A stretch of DNA of 48,154 bases, from the NCBI GenBank assembly GCA_030645575.1, contig JAUSMJ010000021.1, positions 1-48,154 of the forward strand, given 5' to 3'. The translations under genes were made by a program, and so were the position numbers. Under the pieces are notes generated by a model that saw nothing but the letters and a program-made list of their open reading frames with translations, was not told the DNA's origin and did no database searches. This DNA is from Caulobacter sp. (GTDB lineage: Bacteria; Pseudomonadota; Alphaproteobacteria; Caulobacterales; Caulobacteraceae). Positions 1 through 8,752 of the stretch are shown in pieces. How positions within the stretch are numbered: the stretch's first letter is position 1; every line of letters begins with the position of its first letter.

Positions 1-228
1 AGGTTTACGGCCGCTGCACTCACGGCAGCCGCTGTTCGCCAACACCGCGATGAGCCACTACATCGAATGAACCGGGTCCTTCCTTCCGCGACGTGAGTGG
101 GGTTCAGGGGGAGGCTCAGCAAATGTCCGGAACAGATCCCGCCAGCCGGGATTGGTCTTCGCGATCAGTTCGATCTTTCAGGCTCGGCGCCAGACATCCC
201 TTGAGGTGAGTGCACTGGCCGTAAACCT
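1..228. repeat. 23-bp inverted repeat pair at left edge
   Basis: Bases 1-23 and 206-228 are reverse complements of each other with 2 mismatches in 23. The left arm begins exactly at the window edge, so the true arms may be longer. No open reading frame between or around them looks like a transposase. It could be the end of a palindromic intergenic repeat or of an insertion element lying outside the window; the sequence alone does not decide. Confidence 0.6.
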
Positions 229-383
229 GGGTCCTCGCTTCCGCGAGGATGAGCGGGGAGAAAGGGGGCTGCACCTCGCGCTGCGATGGAACAGGCGGGC
301 GGATTCTAGGGGGTGTTTGGTATCCGCAATCGACCCCAAGCGGACCTTAACGGCCCTGCTGGGAGGCCCGCCATAGTACTCGG
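1..383. other. Intergenic region, no supported gene
   Basis: A short frame ending in a stop at about position 70 could be the tail of a gene entering from the left, but it is too short to identify. A 74-codon frame at 152-376 has the composition of repeat-derived noise. Apart from the inverted repeat at 1-23/206-228 and a small hairpin around 230-252, nothing functional is visible. Confidence 0.4.
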
Positions 384-1547
384 CTACGGCGGCAGCGGCA
401 GCAGCGGCCCCGGCCCGTGCGCGCGCTGAGCTATTGTGGGCACACCCAATATAGAAGGACGGTCACCACATCGGGGCGCGCCACGTACGACCGTGGGGCG
501 CACATGGACGACGAGTTCGTGCAGAAAGGCGCCCGGCTCGGTGAGCACGGCGTTGTGGGCGCCGTCCTTGAGCACCACGAACTGCTTCTCCGGCGCGTGA
601 ACTCCGTCGAAGAAGGTCTTGGCCAAGTCTGTGGGCGTGTTCTGATCCTCAGCGCCATTGATGATGAAAATCGGCGCTCCATAGGCCGCGCCCAGCTGGC
701 GTGCGTCGTAGGAATCGTTGGCGTGGAATGTCGCGACCTGCGAGGCCTGAAACCCCTGTTGCCACTGATAGATGTCCCACAGCGACCAGCCGGGCGCAAA
801 CAGGATCACCGGAGTCATGGTCTTGGAGAAGTCGCGCTCGGGGGCGATGTCGTAACTCGCCAGCAAGGCTCGCACGGTCAGAAGGTCGCTCGCCGATCGA
901 TACGGCGGCGGTCCGATGGCTTTGATTTTGGCGAGACCGGCTAGATTATGCGCCGCCTGCAGCTTCGCCACCGTGCGCGCATATAGGATCGCCTCACCCT
1001 CGGGAATGGACACGATTTGCCCCGTGCCGACGTAGGCTGAAAATAGCTCCGGCCGCTCGTGCACCATCCGAAGGCCCACCATGGATCCCCAGGAATGCCC
1101 AAGCGCGATGATCTTGCGCTGCTGCAGATGCCGCTGCAGAAATTGCGTCAGCTCGATCCCGTCCTGGGCCACTCGGGCCAGTGAAAGGTCTCCGACCATT
1201 CCACTACGGGCGAAGGTCTTGCCGGCGCCCCGCTGGTCCCACATCACGACGGTGAACTGCTTCTCCCAGGAGCTAAGGCGCGCGGACATCGGGGTCTCCG
1301 ACGACCCTGGGCCACCGTGAATGAACAACAGAATCGGGTTGCACCGGTCTTCACCGCGAATCTGAATCCACTGATCGACCCCGCCCAGGCGGACATAGAA
1401 CGCCTCTTGCACCCCGTTCGGGGTCCGGATGGCGAGAGCGTCCTCGCTTTGGTGCTGGCGCCATGCGCGATAGCCGAGCGCGCTCGCTGTCGCGACCGAA
1501 AGCACAAGAAGCATCACCAAGAGGCCGAACCGCACCCTTCTGATCAC
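384..1547 (-). CDS. Alpha/beta hydrolase, proline iminopeptidase-like
   Basis: The 387-residue protein has an N-terminal membrane anchor or signal (residues 7-26) followed by an alpha/beta-hydrolase fold. The HGGPG oxyanion motif is at 77-81, WDQRG at 103-107, the nucleophile elbow GHSWG at 150-154 (Ser152), a likely acid Asp301 in GAEDQ, and a likely His331 in DGAHN. The HGGPG plus WDQRG combination is characteristic of the proline iminopeptidase (S33) branch, so a serine peptidase or esterase acting outside the cytoplasm is likely. The substrate cannot be read. The last 30 or so residues after VHVRPTVV are low-complexity and unlike a hydrolase C-terminus, so the reading frame may have been extended by mutation of an earlier stop. 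It is transcribed alone, convergent with nothing recognisable. Confidence 0.85.
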   Translation of the reverse strand: MIRRVRFGLLVMLLVLSVATASALGYRAWRQHQSEDALAIRTPNGVQEAFYVRLGGVDQWIQIRGEDRCNPILLFIHGGPGSSETPMSARLSSWEKQFTVVMWDQRGAGKTFARSGMVGDLSLARVAQDGIELTQFLQRHLQQRKIIALGHSWGSMVGLRMVHERPELFSAYVGTGQIVSIPEGEAILYARTVAKLQAAHNLAGLAKIKAIGPPPYRSASDLLTVRALLASYDIAPERDFSKTMTPVILFAPGWSLWDIYQWQQGFQASQVATFHANDSYDARQLGAAYGAPIFIINGAEDQNTPTDLAKTFFDGVHAPEKQFVVLKDGAHNAVLTEPGAFLHELVVHVRPTVVRGAPRCGDRPSILGVPTIAQRAHGPGPLLPLPP

Positions 1548-1930
1548 AACCGATAGCTCCCCTCAGGCGGCCGGGAATTTCGGTAGACGGCGCCGTTGCC
1601 TGGTTTCGTTCAGGCGCTCTCGTGGTGCAAGCGCAAGAGAGAAGACGACATCACGGAGCGGGTCACCGGGGAGCTGGCGGACCTCTGCGTCAAGGCTGCG
1701 CCCCGGCGGCCCCGCGGGCACTGCGGGTCTCCGGATATCCGCAAGCCGGGAGGTCGGCGGAAACCACTTCGTCAACAGAACCTACGCTGTCCGCTGTCCG
1801 CTGTTCGGATGGGGGCGGACGACCGCTCGCCACCCATAGCCGGAGCTTGGAGCGTCTGCTTGGCAGGCACGCGCCAGCCCACCCCCAATGCGTGCAACGA
1901 CGTTGTCGCAGCGATCTATTGCGACCCGAC
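1548..1930. other. Intergenic region with a short heptamer repeat
   Basis: No gene is supported here. The only structure noticed is a triple tandem heptamer, GCTGTCC, GCTGTCC, GCTGTTC, at 1786-1806. Frames in this stretch have no recognisable protein features. Confidence 0.4.
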
Positions 1931-2392
1931 CTAAGCCTGACAGGCCTTGAAAAACCGCCTCACGCCGGGCCGTTCCGACGGCGAAGCGTCGATCTTCACC
2001 GTCCGGCCGCGGTCGACCAGCGACAGGCCGCCGGTGCGGGCGAACCCGGCCAGGGGCGCGGAGGCGGGGCGGGCCACGGCCTGGATCATCTGGCCCATGC
2101 CGGGGGCAGCGACCAGGTCGGCGGGTAGGGTCTGGCGGGCGTCGCCCGAGACCAGCGTCAGGCCGGCCTTCGGCGATCCGCCCATCAGGGAGACATCGAC
2201 GCGTTGCCCACCCGGCTCGCAGGTCATCATCAGCACGACGTTGTCGGAAGCGGGCGTTCCATAGGCGAGCTTGGGGCCTTCACCCTCGTTGTGCTGGTAG
2301 CTCCAGGCGAAACCGGAAGCCGTTGGCAAGGCCACACAGCTGCCGAGGCCGCCGAAGACCGCCAGGGCAATGATCGCGAGTGTTCGGGACAT
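1931..2392 (-). CDS. Small secreted protein of unknown function
   Basis: The gene encodes 153 residues with a signal peptide (residues 1 to about 22) and an otherwise soluble, glycine/alanine-rich body. Two cysteines in the mature part (in MMTCEPGG and near the C-terminus in KACQA) could form a disulfide bond. An AAGGAAC stretch before the ATG can serve as ribosome binding site. It lies 71 bp downstream of flgH on the same strand and may be the last gene of that operon. The family is not recognised, and a flagellar role is only suggested by position. Confidence 0.65.
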   Translation of the reverse strand: MSRTLAIIALAVFGGLGSCVALPTASGFAWSYQHNEGEGPKLAYGTPASDNVVLMMTCEPGGQRVDVSLMGGSPKAGLTLVSGDARQTLPADLVAAPGMGQMIQAVARPASAPLAGFARTGGLSLVDRGRTVKIDASPSERPGVRRFFKACQA

Positions 2393-2463
2393 GAGGCGTT
2401 CCTTCCCGAGGGAGGAACGCGCGGACGACGCGCCGGTTCATCCTTGTGAGGTCACCCGACCCG

Positions 2464-3192
2464 TCAGAACGGCGTGAAGCGCTCCACCAACGCCTGGCCG
2501 GCCGGCGTGCGCTGGACGCGGCTGATGTCGCCGCGGCCGCCATAGGCGATGCGGGCCTCGGCGATCTGGATGTGGCGTATGGTGTTGGCGGCCGAGATGT
2601 CCTCCGGCCGCACGATGCCCGACACGGTCAGGCGTCGCAGCTCGCCATTGGTCATCACCTCCTGCGTGCCCTGGATGACCAGGTTGCCGTTGGGCAGGAC
2701 GCCGGTGACCACGGCGGCGACGGTCAGGCTGATCTTCTCCGAACGGGTCACCGCGCCCGCGCCGGCCTTGTTGCTGGTCGAACCCGTCTCGATCATCGCC
2801 GAGGGATCGAATCCGCCCGGCAGGATCTTGCCCAGCGAGCTTTCCAGCCCGAACAGGTGCGGCACGCCCATGGTCTGGTTGGCGGTGCGCGAGGTCTCGG
2901 TGTTGTTCTGGGTGCGGGCGGAATCGTCGATGTCGATCTGCACCGTCAGGATGTCCCCCACGCGCGAGGCGCGCTGGTCGACGAAGAAGGCGCGGGCCCC
3001 CGCGCGCCACAGGGAATTGGCGCTGGCCGGCTGGGGCGTCATGCCCGCCGGCGCCAGCACGGTCTGATCCTGTGGCACCAGGGCCGAGGGATAGCCGATC
3101 GGGGCGAGCTGCGGGCCGGCGACCGCTTCCTTGACGGTCGAACAGGCCGTCAGCGGCAGCAGGGCGAGGGCGGCGAGGGCGGCGAAACGCAT
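2464..3192 (-). CDS. flgH: Flagellar L-ring lipoprotein FlgH
   Basis: This is FlgH, the outer-membrane L-ring subunit of the flagellar basal body. The 242-residue length is normal. The N-terminus is a lipoprotein signal with the lipobox LTAC at Cys17. The conserved FlgH core follows (VGDILTVQIDIDDSARTQN, then the GLESSLGK and GNLVIQGTQEV segments) and the protein ends in VERFTPF. It is the fourth gene of flgF-flgG-flgA-flgH, 12 bp after flgA, and is presumably driven by the sigma54 promoter before flgF. Confidence 0.96.
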   Translation of the reverse strand: MRFAALAALALLPLTACSTVKEAVAGPQLAPIGYPSALVPQDQTVLAPAGMTPQPASANSLWRAGARAFFVDQRASRVGDILTVQIDIDDSARTQNNTETSRTANQTMGVPHLFGLESSLGKILPGGFDPSAMIETGSTSNKAGAGAVTRSEKISLTVAAVVTGVLPNGNLVIQGTQEVMTNGELRRLTVSGIVRPEDISAANTIRHIQIAEARIAYGGRGDISRVQRTPAGQALVERFTPF

Positions 3193-3204
3193 GGAACTGG
3201 TCCT

Positions 3205-3942
3205 CTAGCGGGCGGCGTACAGGGGAGAGCCGGCGGCCTTCAGCCGCTGCGCGTCGGGGCCGGTGACGGCCTGGCCGGGCGCGGTCGCGACCGCCTCGAT
3301 GACCTTCTTCGAGGCGGGATTCTGGGCGTTGAAGCTCTGGCCGACGGCGGCGTTGGCCAGGGCCTTGGCCTGCAGCGTCAGACTGATGCCGCCGTCCGAC
3401 CAGGTGACCTGGACCGTGTCGCCGGCCTTGATCACCTGCTGGGCGACGACGTCGCGCAGCGCGACGACCGAGCCCTCGCGCAGCGGCCGTCGGGCGGTCA
3501 TGCCGATCACGGCGTCGGCGTCATGCGGCGCGTCGGCCGGTGCGCCGGCCACCTTGGCCCAGGTCATGTCCTGCGGCTGGATCACGTCGCCGGCGTTGAG
3601 GCCCCGGGCCCAGGTCAGCACCTCGACATTGCCGCGTTGCGGGGCGGCCGTGGTCGCCGAGGCCCCGCCGCGCACGACGATGCGCCGCAGGCCCTGGGGA
3701 TTGCTCCAGTCGAGGCCCGCGCGGCGGGCCAGGCCCTGCACGGCCTGGGCGTCGAGCACCACCGAGGGCCCGGTTCGGCTGGCGATCAGCACGCCCGACG
3801 CTCCACCGGCGCCGTCGAACAGGTCGCCCAGGGTGACCTTGCCGTCGGCGTCGGCCACGTCGGCCTTCAGGCTTACCGACCCGGCCAGCGCCGGCGAGGC
3901 GGCGAGCGCCCCGCAGAGCGCGATCAGCAGGGCGCGACGCAT
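3205..3942 (-). CDS. flgA: P-ring assembly chaperone FlgA
   Basis: FlgA is a periplasmic chaperone that helps FlgI subunits form the P-ring around the rod. The 245-residue product has a signal peptide (about residues 1-20, ending ALA). The C-terminal half carries an SAF-type domain with the segments RPLREGSVVALRDVV and KAGDTVQVTW that are typical of FlgA. Only 1 bp separates it from the flgG stop, so the two are likely co-translated. The order flgF-flgG-flgA-flgH matches other alphaproteobacteria. Confidence 0.93.
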   Translation of the reverse strand: MRRALLIALCGALAASPALAGSVSLKADVADADGKVTLGDLFDGAGGASGVLIASRTGPSVVLDAQAVQGLARRAGLDWSNPQGLRRIVVRGGASATTAAPQRGNVEVLTWARGLNAGDVIQPQDMTWAKVAGAPADAPHDADAVIGMTARRPLREGSVVALRDVVAQQVIKAGDTVQVTWSDGGISLTLQAKALANAAVGQSFNAQNPASKKVIEAVATAPGQAVTGPDAQRLKAAGSPLYAAR

Positions 3943-3943
3943 C

Positions 3944-4732
3944 CTATGCCTTCACCTGGTTGGCGGCCTGGAGCATCTCGTCGGCCGTGGTGATGACCTT
4001 GGAGTTCATCTCGTAGGCCCGCTGGGCGACGATCAGGGCGGTGATTTCGCTGACGGCATCGACGTTCGAGGCTTCGGTGTAGCCCTGCAGCAGCTGGCCA
4101 AAGCCCGTCGTGCCGGGCGCGCCGGTGACGGCAGGGCCCGAGGCGCCGCTTTCCATGTAGAGGTTGTCGCCCATGGCCTCGAGGCCGGCCTCGTTGACGA
4201 AGGTGGCCAGTTCGATCTGGCCGGCCACTTCCGGCGCCGCCGCGCCCGCCTTGGTTATCTGGACCTGGCCGGACTTGGAGATGGTCACGTCGAGGGCGTC
4301 CGAGGCGATCGTGATCGACGGCTGGATCTGGTAGCCGTCCTCGGTCACCAGCTGGCCCTGGTCGTTGAGCGACAGGTTGCCCGCGCGGGTGTAGGCGGTC
4401 TCGCCCGTGGGCATCAGCACCTGCAGATAACCGCGACCCTGGACGGCCAGGTCGTAGTCGTTGCCGGTGCCGGTCATCGCGCCCTGGCCGGTGATGCGAT
4501 AGACGCTGCCGGCCTTGACGCCGCCGCCGATCTGGACGCCCGTGGGGACCACCGTGCCCTGGTCGGACGACTGCGCGCCGGCGCGTTCGATCGACTGGTA
4601 GAGCAGATCCTGGAACTCGGCCCGCTGGCGCTTGAAGCCGACGGTGTTCATGTTGGCGATGTTGTTCGAGATGACCTCGACGTTCAGCTGCTGGGCGGCC
4701 ATGCCCGTGGCTGCGGTGCGAAGAGCCTGCAT
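3944..4732 (-). CDS. flgG: Distal rod protein FlgG
   Basis: FlgG builds the distal rod of the flagellum. The protein has the usual length of 262 residues. The N-terminal rod signature (AATGMAAQQLNVEVISNNIA, with NTVGFKRQRAEFQDLLYQ after it) and the C-terminal signature (EASNVDAVSEITALIVAQRA, ending in DEMLQAANQ) are both intact. It lies 14 bp downstream of flgF in the same transcription unit. Confidence 0.97.
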   Translation of the reverse strand: MQALRTAATGMAAQQLNVEVISNNIANMNTVGFKRQRAEFQDLLYQSIERAGAQSSDQGTVVPTGVQIGGGVKAGSVYRITGQGAMTGTGNDYDLAVQGRGYLQVLMPTGETAYTRAGNLSLNDQGQLVTEDGYQIQPSITIASDALDVTISKSGQVQITKAGAAAPEVAGQIELATFVNEAGLEAMGDNLYMESGASGPAVTGAPGTTGFGQLLQGYTEASNVDAVSEITALIVAQRAYEMNSKVITTADEMLQAANQVKA

Positions 4733-4746
4733 CAGGCGTTACTCCC

Positions 4747-5481
4747 TCAAGCGACGCGCCCCAGCCGCTCGACCGAGCGGCGGGACAGTTCGGCGGAATT
4801 CTCGATGGTCCGCGCCATGCTCTCGTAGGCGCGGCTGATTTCGATCAGGCGGGTGACCTGCAGGATCGAATTGACGTTGCTGCTCTCCAGCATGCCCTGG
4901 TGGACGCGGGCGGCCGTGGACGGCTGGGGCTGCAGGTTGGAGGTGTTGCTGAACAGGTTGTCGCCGGTTTTCGACAGACCCGACAGGTCGTCGAACGCGA
5001 CCACCTCGATCTTGCCGACCTTGGTGACCCCCTGGCTGACCGCGCCGTCGGCGGCGATGGTCACGGGCCCGAGCTCGGGATTGACGACGATCTCGCCGCT
5101 CTCGCCCTGCACCGGGTCGCCGGCCTGGGTGGTCAGCTTGCCCTCGGGGCTGAGGGTGAACCGGCCGTCGCGGGTGTAGCGCTCGCCGCCGGCGGTCTGG
5201 ACCTTGAAGAAGCCCTGGCCCTCGATGGCAAGGTCCAGCGGACCGCCGGTCTGGCGCAGGGCGCCCTGGCCGAAGTCGCGGGTCACGCCGTCGTCGATGA
5301 CGAATTTCAGGCTCGCCGGACCATCGATCATCGCCGCCCCGGTGGAGGGGTCGGTCTTGACCATCGTGCCCTCGACCTTGAACCCGGTCGTATCGACGTT
5401 GGCGATGTTGTTGGCGACGATATCGAGCTCGCGGCGCAGGGTCATCTGACGCGACAGGGCGACGTACATTGCGTTGTCCAT
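4747..5481 (-). CDS. flgF: Proximal rod protein FlgF
   Basis: FlgF is a rod subunit related to FlgG. The start was placed at 5481 (MDNAMYVALSRQ), not at the longer frame beginning at 5535, because the canonical FlgF N-terminus starts there and a GGGAGA ribosome site lies just upstream. The longer start would also overlap the promoter. The 244-residue protein keeps the N-terminal motif ELDIVANNIANVDTTGFK and the C-terminal SNVNSILQVTRLIEISRAYE helix. It is the first gene of the flgFGAH operon. Confidence 0.95.
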   Translation of the reverse strand: MDNAMYVALSRQMTLRRELDIVANNIANVDTTGFKVEGTMVKTDPSTGAAMIDGPASLKFVIDDGVTRDFGQGALRQTGGPLDLAIEGQGFFKVQTAGGERYTRDGRFTLSPEGKLTTQAGDPVQGESGEIVVNPELGPVTIAADGAVSQGVTKVGKIEVVAFDDLSGLSKTGDNLFSNTSNLQPQPSTAARVHQGMLESSNVNSILQVTRLIEISRAYESMARTIENSAELSRRSVERLGRVA

Positions 5482-5531
5482 GACGGGTCTCCCTGGGCAA
5501 TTTCGACGCGGCTTGCGACGCCTCCCGTCCT

Positions 5532-5546
5532 GCAACCTTCGGGCCA
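5532..5546 (-). promoter_or_regulatory. Sigma54 (-24/-12) promoter of flgF operon
   Basis: Read on the minus strand this is TGGCCCGAAGGTTGC. It matches the sigma54 consensus TGGCACG-N4-TTGC at every fixed position except one (A to C), with the correct GG-to-GC spacing. Transcription would start near 5520, giving a leader of about 40 bases before flgF. Sigma54-dependent class III control of rod genes is established in Caulobacter. Confidence 0.8.
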
Positions 5547-5642
5547 GTCTGAAAGGTCAATGTTTTCAGCAGAGAGAATGGTTAACGAGCGCCGCCCGGC
5601 GGATCTTGCCGGGCGTATTCGGCCGCCCTTCAAAACCGATCC

Positions 5643-5659
5643 TTAACCAACGTGAACCA
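5643..5659 (+). promoter_or_regulatory. Possible CtrA site before fliL
   Basis: Two imperfect direct repeats, TTAACCA and TGAACCA, sit 10 bp apart. The first resembles the CtrA half-site TTAACCAT. They lie 37-53 bp upstream of the fliL start. The second half deviates from consensus, so this is a weaker call than the box at 14541. Confidence 0.4.
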
Positions 5660-5695
5660 TTGAGGAGAGGACGAAGATTCTAAGGAGCCGCGCGC

Positions 5696-6313
5696 GTGGC
5701 CAAGGACAAGGTCAAGGAAGCCGAAGCCGCCCCCGAAGGGGAGGGCGCGGCCGAAGGCGAGGACGGCGCGGCGCCGGCCAAGAAGAAGCTTCCGCTCAAG
5801 ATGCTGATCATCGCCGGCGCGGCGGCCGTGCTGGTGCTGGGCGGCGGCGGGGCGGGCGCCTTCATGTTCCTCAAGCCCAAGCCCGCGGCAGAGGCCGGCG
5901 AACACGGCGCCAAGCCGGAGAAGAAGCCGAAGAAACCGAAGGCCGATCACGGCGGCGGCGGCGGCAAGGCCGAAGCGGGCGCGCCGACGGTCAAGGAAGG
6001 CCCCGACGGGGTGGTGTTCTACACCCTGCCCGACATCCTCGTGAACATGCAGGCCGCCGACGGCCGGCCGACCTATCTCAAGCTCAAACTGACCTTCGAG
6101 CTGCCCGACGAGGAGGCGGTCGAAGTGCTCAACCCGAACATGCCCAGGCTGCAGGACATGTTCCAGACCTTCCTGCGCGAACTGCGGCCCGAAGATCTGC
6201 AGGGCAGCCAGGGCAGCTACCAGCTGCGCATGGAGATTCTCCGCCGGGTGAACCTCGTGGTCGCCCCCACCAAGGTCAACGCCGTCCTGATCGAGGAGAT
6301 GCTGATCAGCTAG
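5696..6313 (+). CDS. fliL: Flagellar basal-body protein FliL
   Basis: FliL is an inner-membrane protein that surrounds the stator at the flagellar motor. The 205-residue product has a charged cytoplasmic N-terminus (1-35), one transmembrane helix (about 36-59), a lysine/glycine-rich linker and the periplasmic FliL domain (about 100-205). The start is GTG, chosen because a good TAAGGAG site lies 8 bases upstream (5681-5687). It heads the run fliL-fliM-DUF6468-motE-like-TPR and is divergent from flgF. Confidence 0.95.
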   Translation: MAKDKVKEAEAAPEGEGAAEGEDGAAPAKKKLPLKMLIIAGAAAVLVLGGGGAGAFMFLKPKPAAEAGEHGAKPEKKPKKPKADHGGGGGKAEAGAPTVKEGPDGVVFYTLPDILVNMQAADGRPTYLKLKLTFELPDEEAVEVLNPNMPRLQDMFQTFLRELRPEDLQGSQGSYQLRMEILRRVNLVVAPTKVNAVLIEEMLIS

Positions 6314-6339
6314 GCCCCGGGCCGGTTGACGCGCAACGC

Positions 6340-7455
6340 ATGGCTGAAGACACTGACGATCAGGCCGCGATGGCCCAGTGGGCCCAGGAGAACGCTCCCG
6401 GCGGCGACGGCGAGACCGCGCCGGGCGCGGACTGGGACGCCGCCGGCCAGGAAGACGCCCTGATCGGGTCCGAGCGGATCCTGAACCAGGACGAGATCGA
6501 CAGCCTGCTGGGCTTCGACCTCAGCGACGACGACGCCTCCGAACGGACCGGCATCCGGGCGATCATCAACTCGGCGCTGGTGTCCTACGAGCGCCTGCCG
6601 ATGCTCGAGATCGTGTTCGACCGGCTGGTCCGGCTGATGACCACGTCCCTGCGCAACTTCACCAGCGACAACGTCGAGGTCAGCCTCGACAACATCAGCT
6701 CGATCCGCTTCGGCGACTATCTGAACTCGATCCCGCTGCCGGCCATCCTGTCGGTGTTCCGGGCCGAGGAGCTGGACAACTACGGCCTGCTGACGGTCGA
6801 CTCGAACCTGATCTATTCGATCGTCGACGTGCTGCTCGGCGGCCGTCGCGGCACGGCGGCCATGCGCATCGAGGGCCGGCCCTACACCACCATCGAGCGG
6901 GTGCTGGTGCAGCGGATGGTCGAGGTGGTGCTGGCCGACGCCAAGGCCGCGTTCGAGCCGCTGACGCCGGTCAACTTCGTGCTCGACCGGCTGGAGACCA
7001 ACCCGCGCTTCGCCGCCATCGCCCGACCGGCCAACGCCGCCATCCTGGTCAAGCTGCGCATCGACATGGAAGACCGCGGCGGCCGCATCGAGCTGCTGCT
7101 GCCCTACGCCACCCTGGAACCGATCCGGAAGATGCTGCTGCAGCAGTTCATGGGCGAGAAGTTCGGCCGCGACAACATCTGGGAAGGCCACCTGGCCACC
7201 GAACTCTGGACCACCCAGATGGAGGTCCGCGCCGTGCTCGACGAGCAGCAGGTCGGCCTGTCGCGCGTGCTCGACCTCAAGGTCGGCGACACCCTGATGC
7301 TCAACGCCACGTCCGACAGCCTGATCGAGCTGCGCGCCGGCTCCATCCCGCTCACGCGCGGCCGCATGGGGCGCCGCAACCACCACATCGCCGTGCGCTG
7401 CGAGGCGCCGCTGACCCCGGCCGCGAAACAGGCCGTGCAGAAGAGGCTCACATGA
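6340..7455 (+). CDS. fliM: Flagellar motor switch protein FliM
   Basis: FliM forms the C-ring with FliG and FliN and binds CheY-P to reverse rotation. The 371-residue protein carries the CheY-binding N-terminal motif QDEIDSLLGF (about residues 50-59), a central CheC-like domain (YERLPMLEIVFDRLVRLM onward) and a C-terminal SpoA domain ending near 365. The stretch between start and CheY motif is longer and more acidic than in enteric FliM. Its stop overlaps the next start by 4 bases (ATGA), indicating translational coupling. Confidence 0.97.
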   Translation: MAEDTDDQAAMAQWAQENAPGGDGETAPGADWDAAGQEDALIGSERILNQDEIDSLLGFDLSDDDASERTGIRAIINSALVSYERLPMLEIVFDRLVRLMTTSLRNFTSDNVEVSLDNISSIRFGDYLNSIPLPAILSVFRAEELDNYGLLTVDSNLIYSIVDVLLGGRRGTAAMRIEGRPYTTIERVLVQRMVEVVLADAKAAFEPLTPVNFVLDRLETNPRFAAIARPANAAILVKLRIDMEDRGGRIELLLPYATLEPIRKMLLQQFMGEKFGRDNIWEGHLATELWTTQMEVRAVLDEQQVGLSRVLDLKVGDTLMLNATSDSLIELRAGSIPLTRGRMGRRNHHIAVRCEAPLTPAAKQAVQKRLT

Positions 7456-7907
7456 GCACCGTCGCCCTCGTCATGAACCTTGCCCTGTCGGCGCTGCTGC
7501 TGGCCGCCCTGGCCTTTGGCTGGCGGCTGGAGCGGCGGCTCAAGGCTCTCAAGGACAGCCACGACAATTTCGCCCGGGCCGTCGCCGACCTCGACGCCGC
7601 CGCGGCGCGGGCCGAGCAGGGCCTGGCCGACCTGCGCGCCGCGACCGACGAGGCGGCCGAAACCCTGTCGGACCGGATCGAGACCGCCAGAGCCCTGTCG
7701 GCCCGGATCGAGCGCGGCGTTTCCGCTTCTTCAACACCGGCGCCGCAAGGTGAGGCCAGACCGACCGAGATCGTCCGCGAGCGGGCCGAAATCGTGCGGC
7801 CGGAGCCCGTCGCCACGCCCCGGTCCCGCGCCAGGGTGGACGACGACCTTTTCGAGCCGGACGCCGACGGCGGCCGGTTCCGCGCCATCCTCGGAGGCCG
7901 CCGATGA
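7452..7907 (+). CDS. DUF6468-like membrane protein downstream of fliM
   Basis: The 151-residue protein has one N-terminal membrane helix (about residues 6-23), a predicted coiled coil (about 28-90, with repeated A/L/E heptads) and a basic, proline-containing tail that would be cytoplasmic. It resembles the DUF6468 proteins encoded next to fliM and motE in alphaproteobacteria. It overlaps fliM by 4 bases and the next gene by 4 bases. In C. crescentus a membrane protein from this region, PflI, affects flagellar placement; whether this gene is its counterpart cannot be settled here. Confidence 0.7.
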   Translation: MSTVALVMNLALSALLLAALAFGWRLERRLKALKDSHDNFARAVADLDAAAARAEQGLADLRAATDEAAETLSDRIETARALSARIERGVSASSTPAPQGEARPTEIVRERAEIVRPEPVATPRSRARVDDDLFEPDADGGRFRAILGGRR

Positions 7908-8752
7908 AAAAGATTCCCCGGATCCTGCCGCTCGCCGGCATCGCCGTGGTTGGCGTGCTGGCCGTCAACGTCCTGGCGGGCGCGCGGTCCTTGCCGGAGA
8001 TGTTCACCGGCGCCCGGGCCTTCGCCGAGGAACTCGCCGGCGGCAAGCCGGGTCAGACGACGCCGGCCGCGCCGGCCGACGGCGCGCCGGCGGCCAGGCC
8101 CGCCGCGGTCTGCGCCCCGACCGCCGCCGAACTGGCGCGGGAAGCGAACCTGTCGCCGGCCGAGCTGCGCATGCTGCAGAGCCTGGGGATACGCCGCGGC
8201 GAGCTGGACAAGCGCGAGGACGACATCGACATGCAGCTGCAGCTGCTGGCCGCCGCCGAGGCCAAGCTCGACGCGCGGGTCAAGGCGCTGGACGCGCTCA
8301 AGGGCGACATCCAGGGCCTGCTGGGCCAGGCCGACGCGCAACAGCAGGCGGAAGTGACCCGCATGGTCGCCGTGTTCTCGGCCATGAAGCCCAAGGACGC
8401 CGCCGCCCGCATGACGCTGCTGGACGATTCCGTGCGCCTGCCGATCGCCGCGAAGATGAAGGAGCGGACCCTGGCCGCCATCCTGGCGCAGATGTCCCCG
8501 CCCGAAGCCAAGAAGATGACCGAGAGCCTGGCCAGGCGGTTCGAGGCCAGCACCAGCCTGGCCGCCGCCCGCACGGCCGTCGCGCCGGTGCAGATGGCCG
8601 CCGCCGCGCCGCCGGCCGCCGCCCCGGTTCGCACGCCCGCGCGCAAGCCGGCCGTGAAGCCCGCTCCGGGCCCCGCCGCCGCGACGACGACACCCGCCGC
8701 CGCTCCGCCGGCCGCGTCGGGCGCCGCGCCGGCCGCGCCCGCGACCAAGTAG
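7904..8752 (+). CDS. MotE-like periplasmic chaperone
   Basis: The 282-residue protein starts with a membrane anchor or signal (residues 7-25), then has a coiled-coil segment (about 75-145) and a MgtE-N-like helical region (about 150-210; MKPKDAAARMTLLDD, AAILAQMSPPEAKKM). It ends in a long alanine/proline-rich tail. This matches MotE-family proteins, described in rhizobia as chaperones for the periplasmic motor protein MotC. The start codon overlaps the previous stop (ATGA). The following gene begins at the base right after its stop. Confidence 0.75.
   Translation: MKKIPRILPLAGIAVVGVLAVNVLAGARSLPEMFTGARAFAEELAGGKPGQTTPAAPADGAPAARPAAVCAPTAAELAREANLSPAELRMLQSLGIRRGELDKREDDIDMQLQLLAAAEAKLDARVKALDALKGDIQGLLGQADAQQQAEVTRMVAVFSAMKPKDAAARMTLLDDSVRLPIAAKMKERTLAAILAQMSPPEAKKMTESLARRFEASTSLAAARTAVAPVQMAAAAPPAAAPVRTPARKPAVKPAPGPAAATTTPAAAPPAASGAAPAAPATK

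Noticed and set aside
152..376. 74-codon frame at the left edge
   Set aside because: No ribosome site or family; its tail (SAIDPKRTL) is a peptide often produced by intergenic repeat DNA.
2446..4828. Long plus-strand frames opposite flgH, flgA and flgG
   Set aside because: They overlap well-supported flagellar genes completely and show shadow composition.
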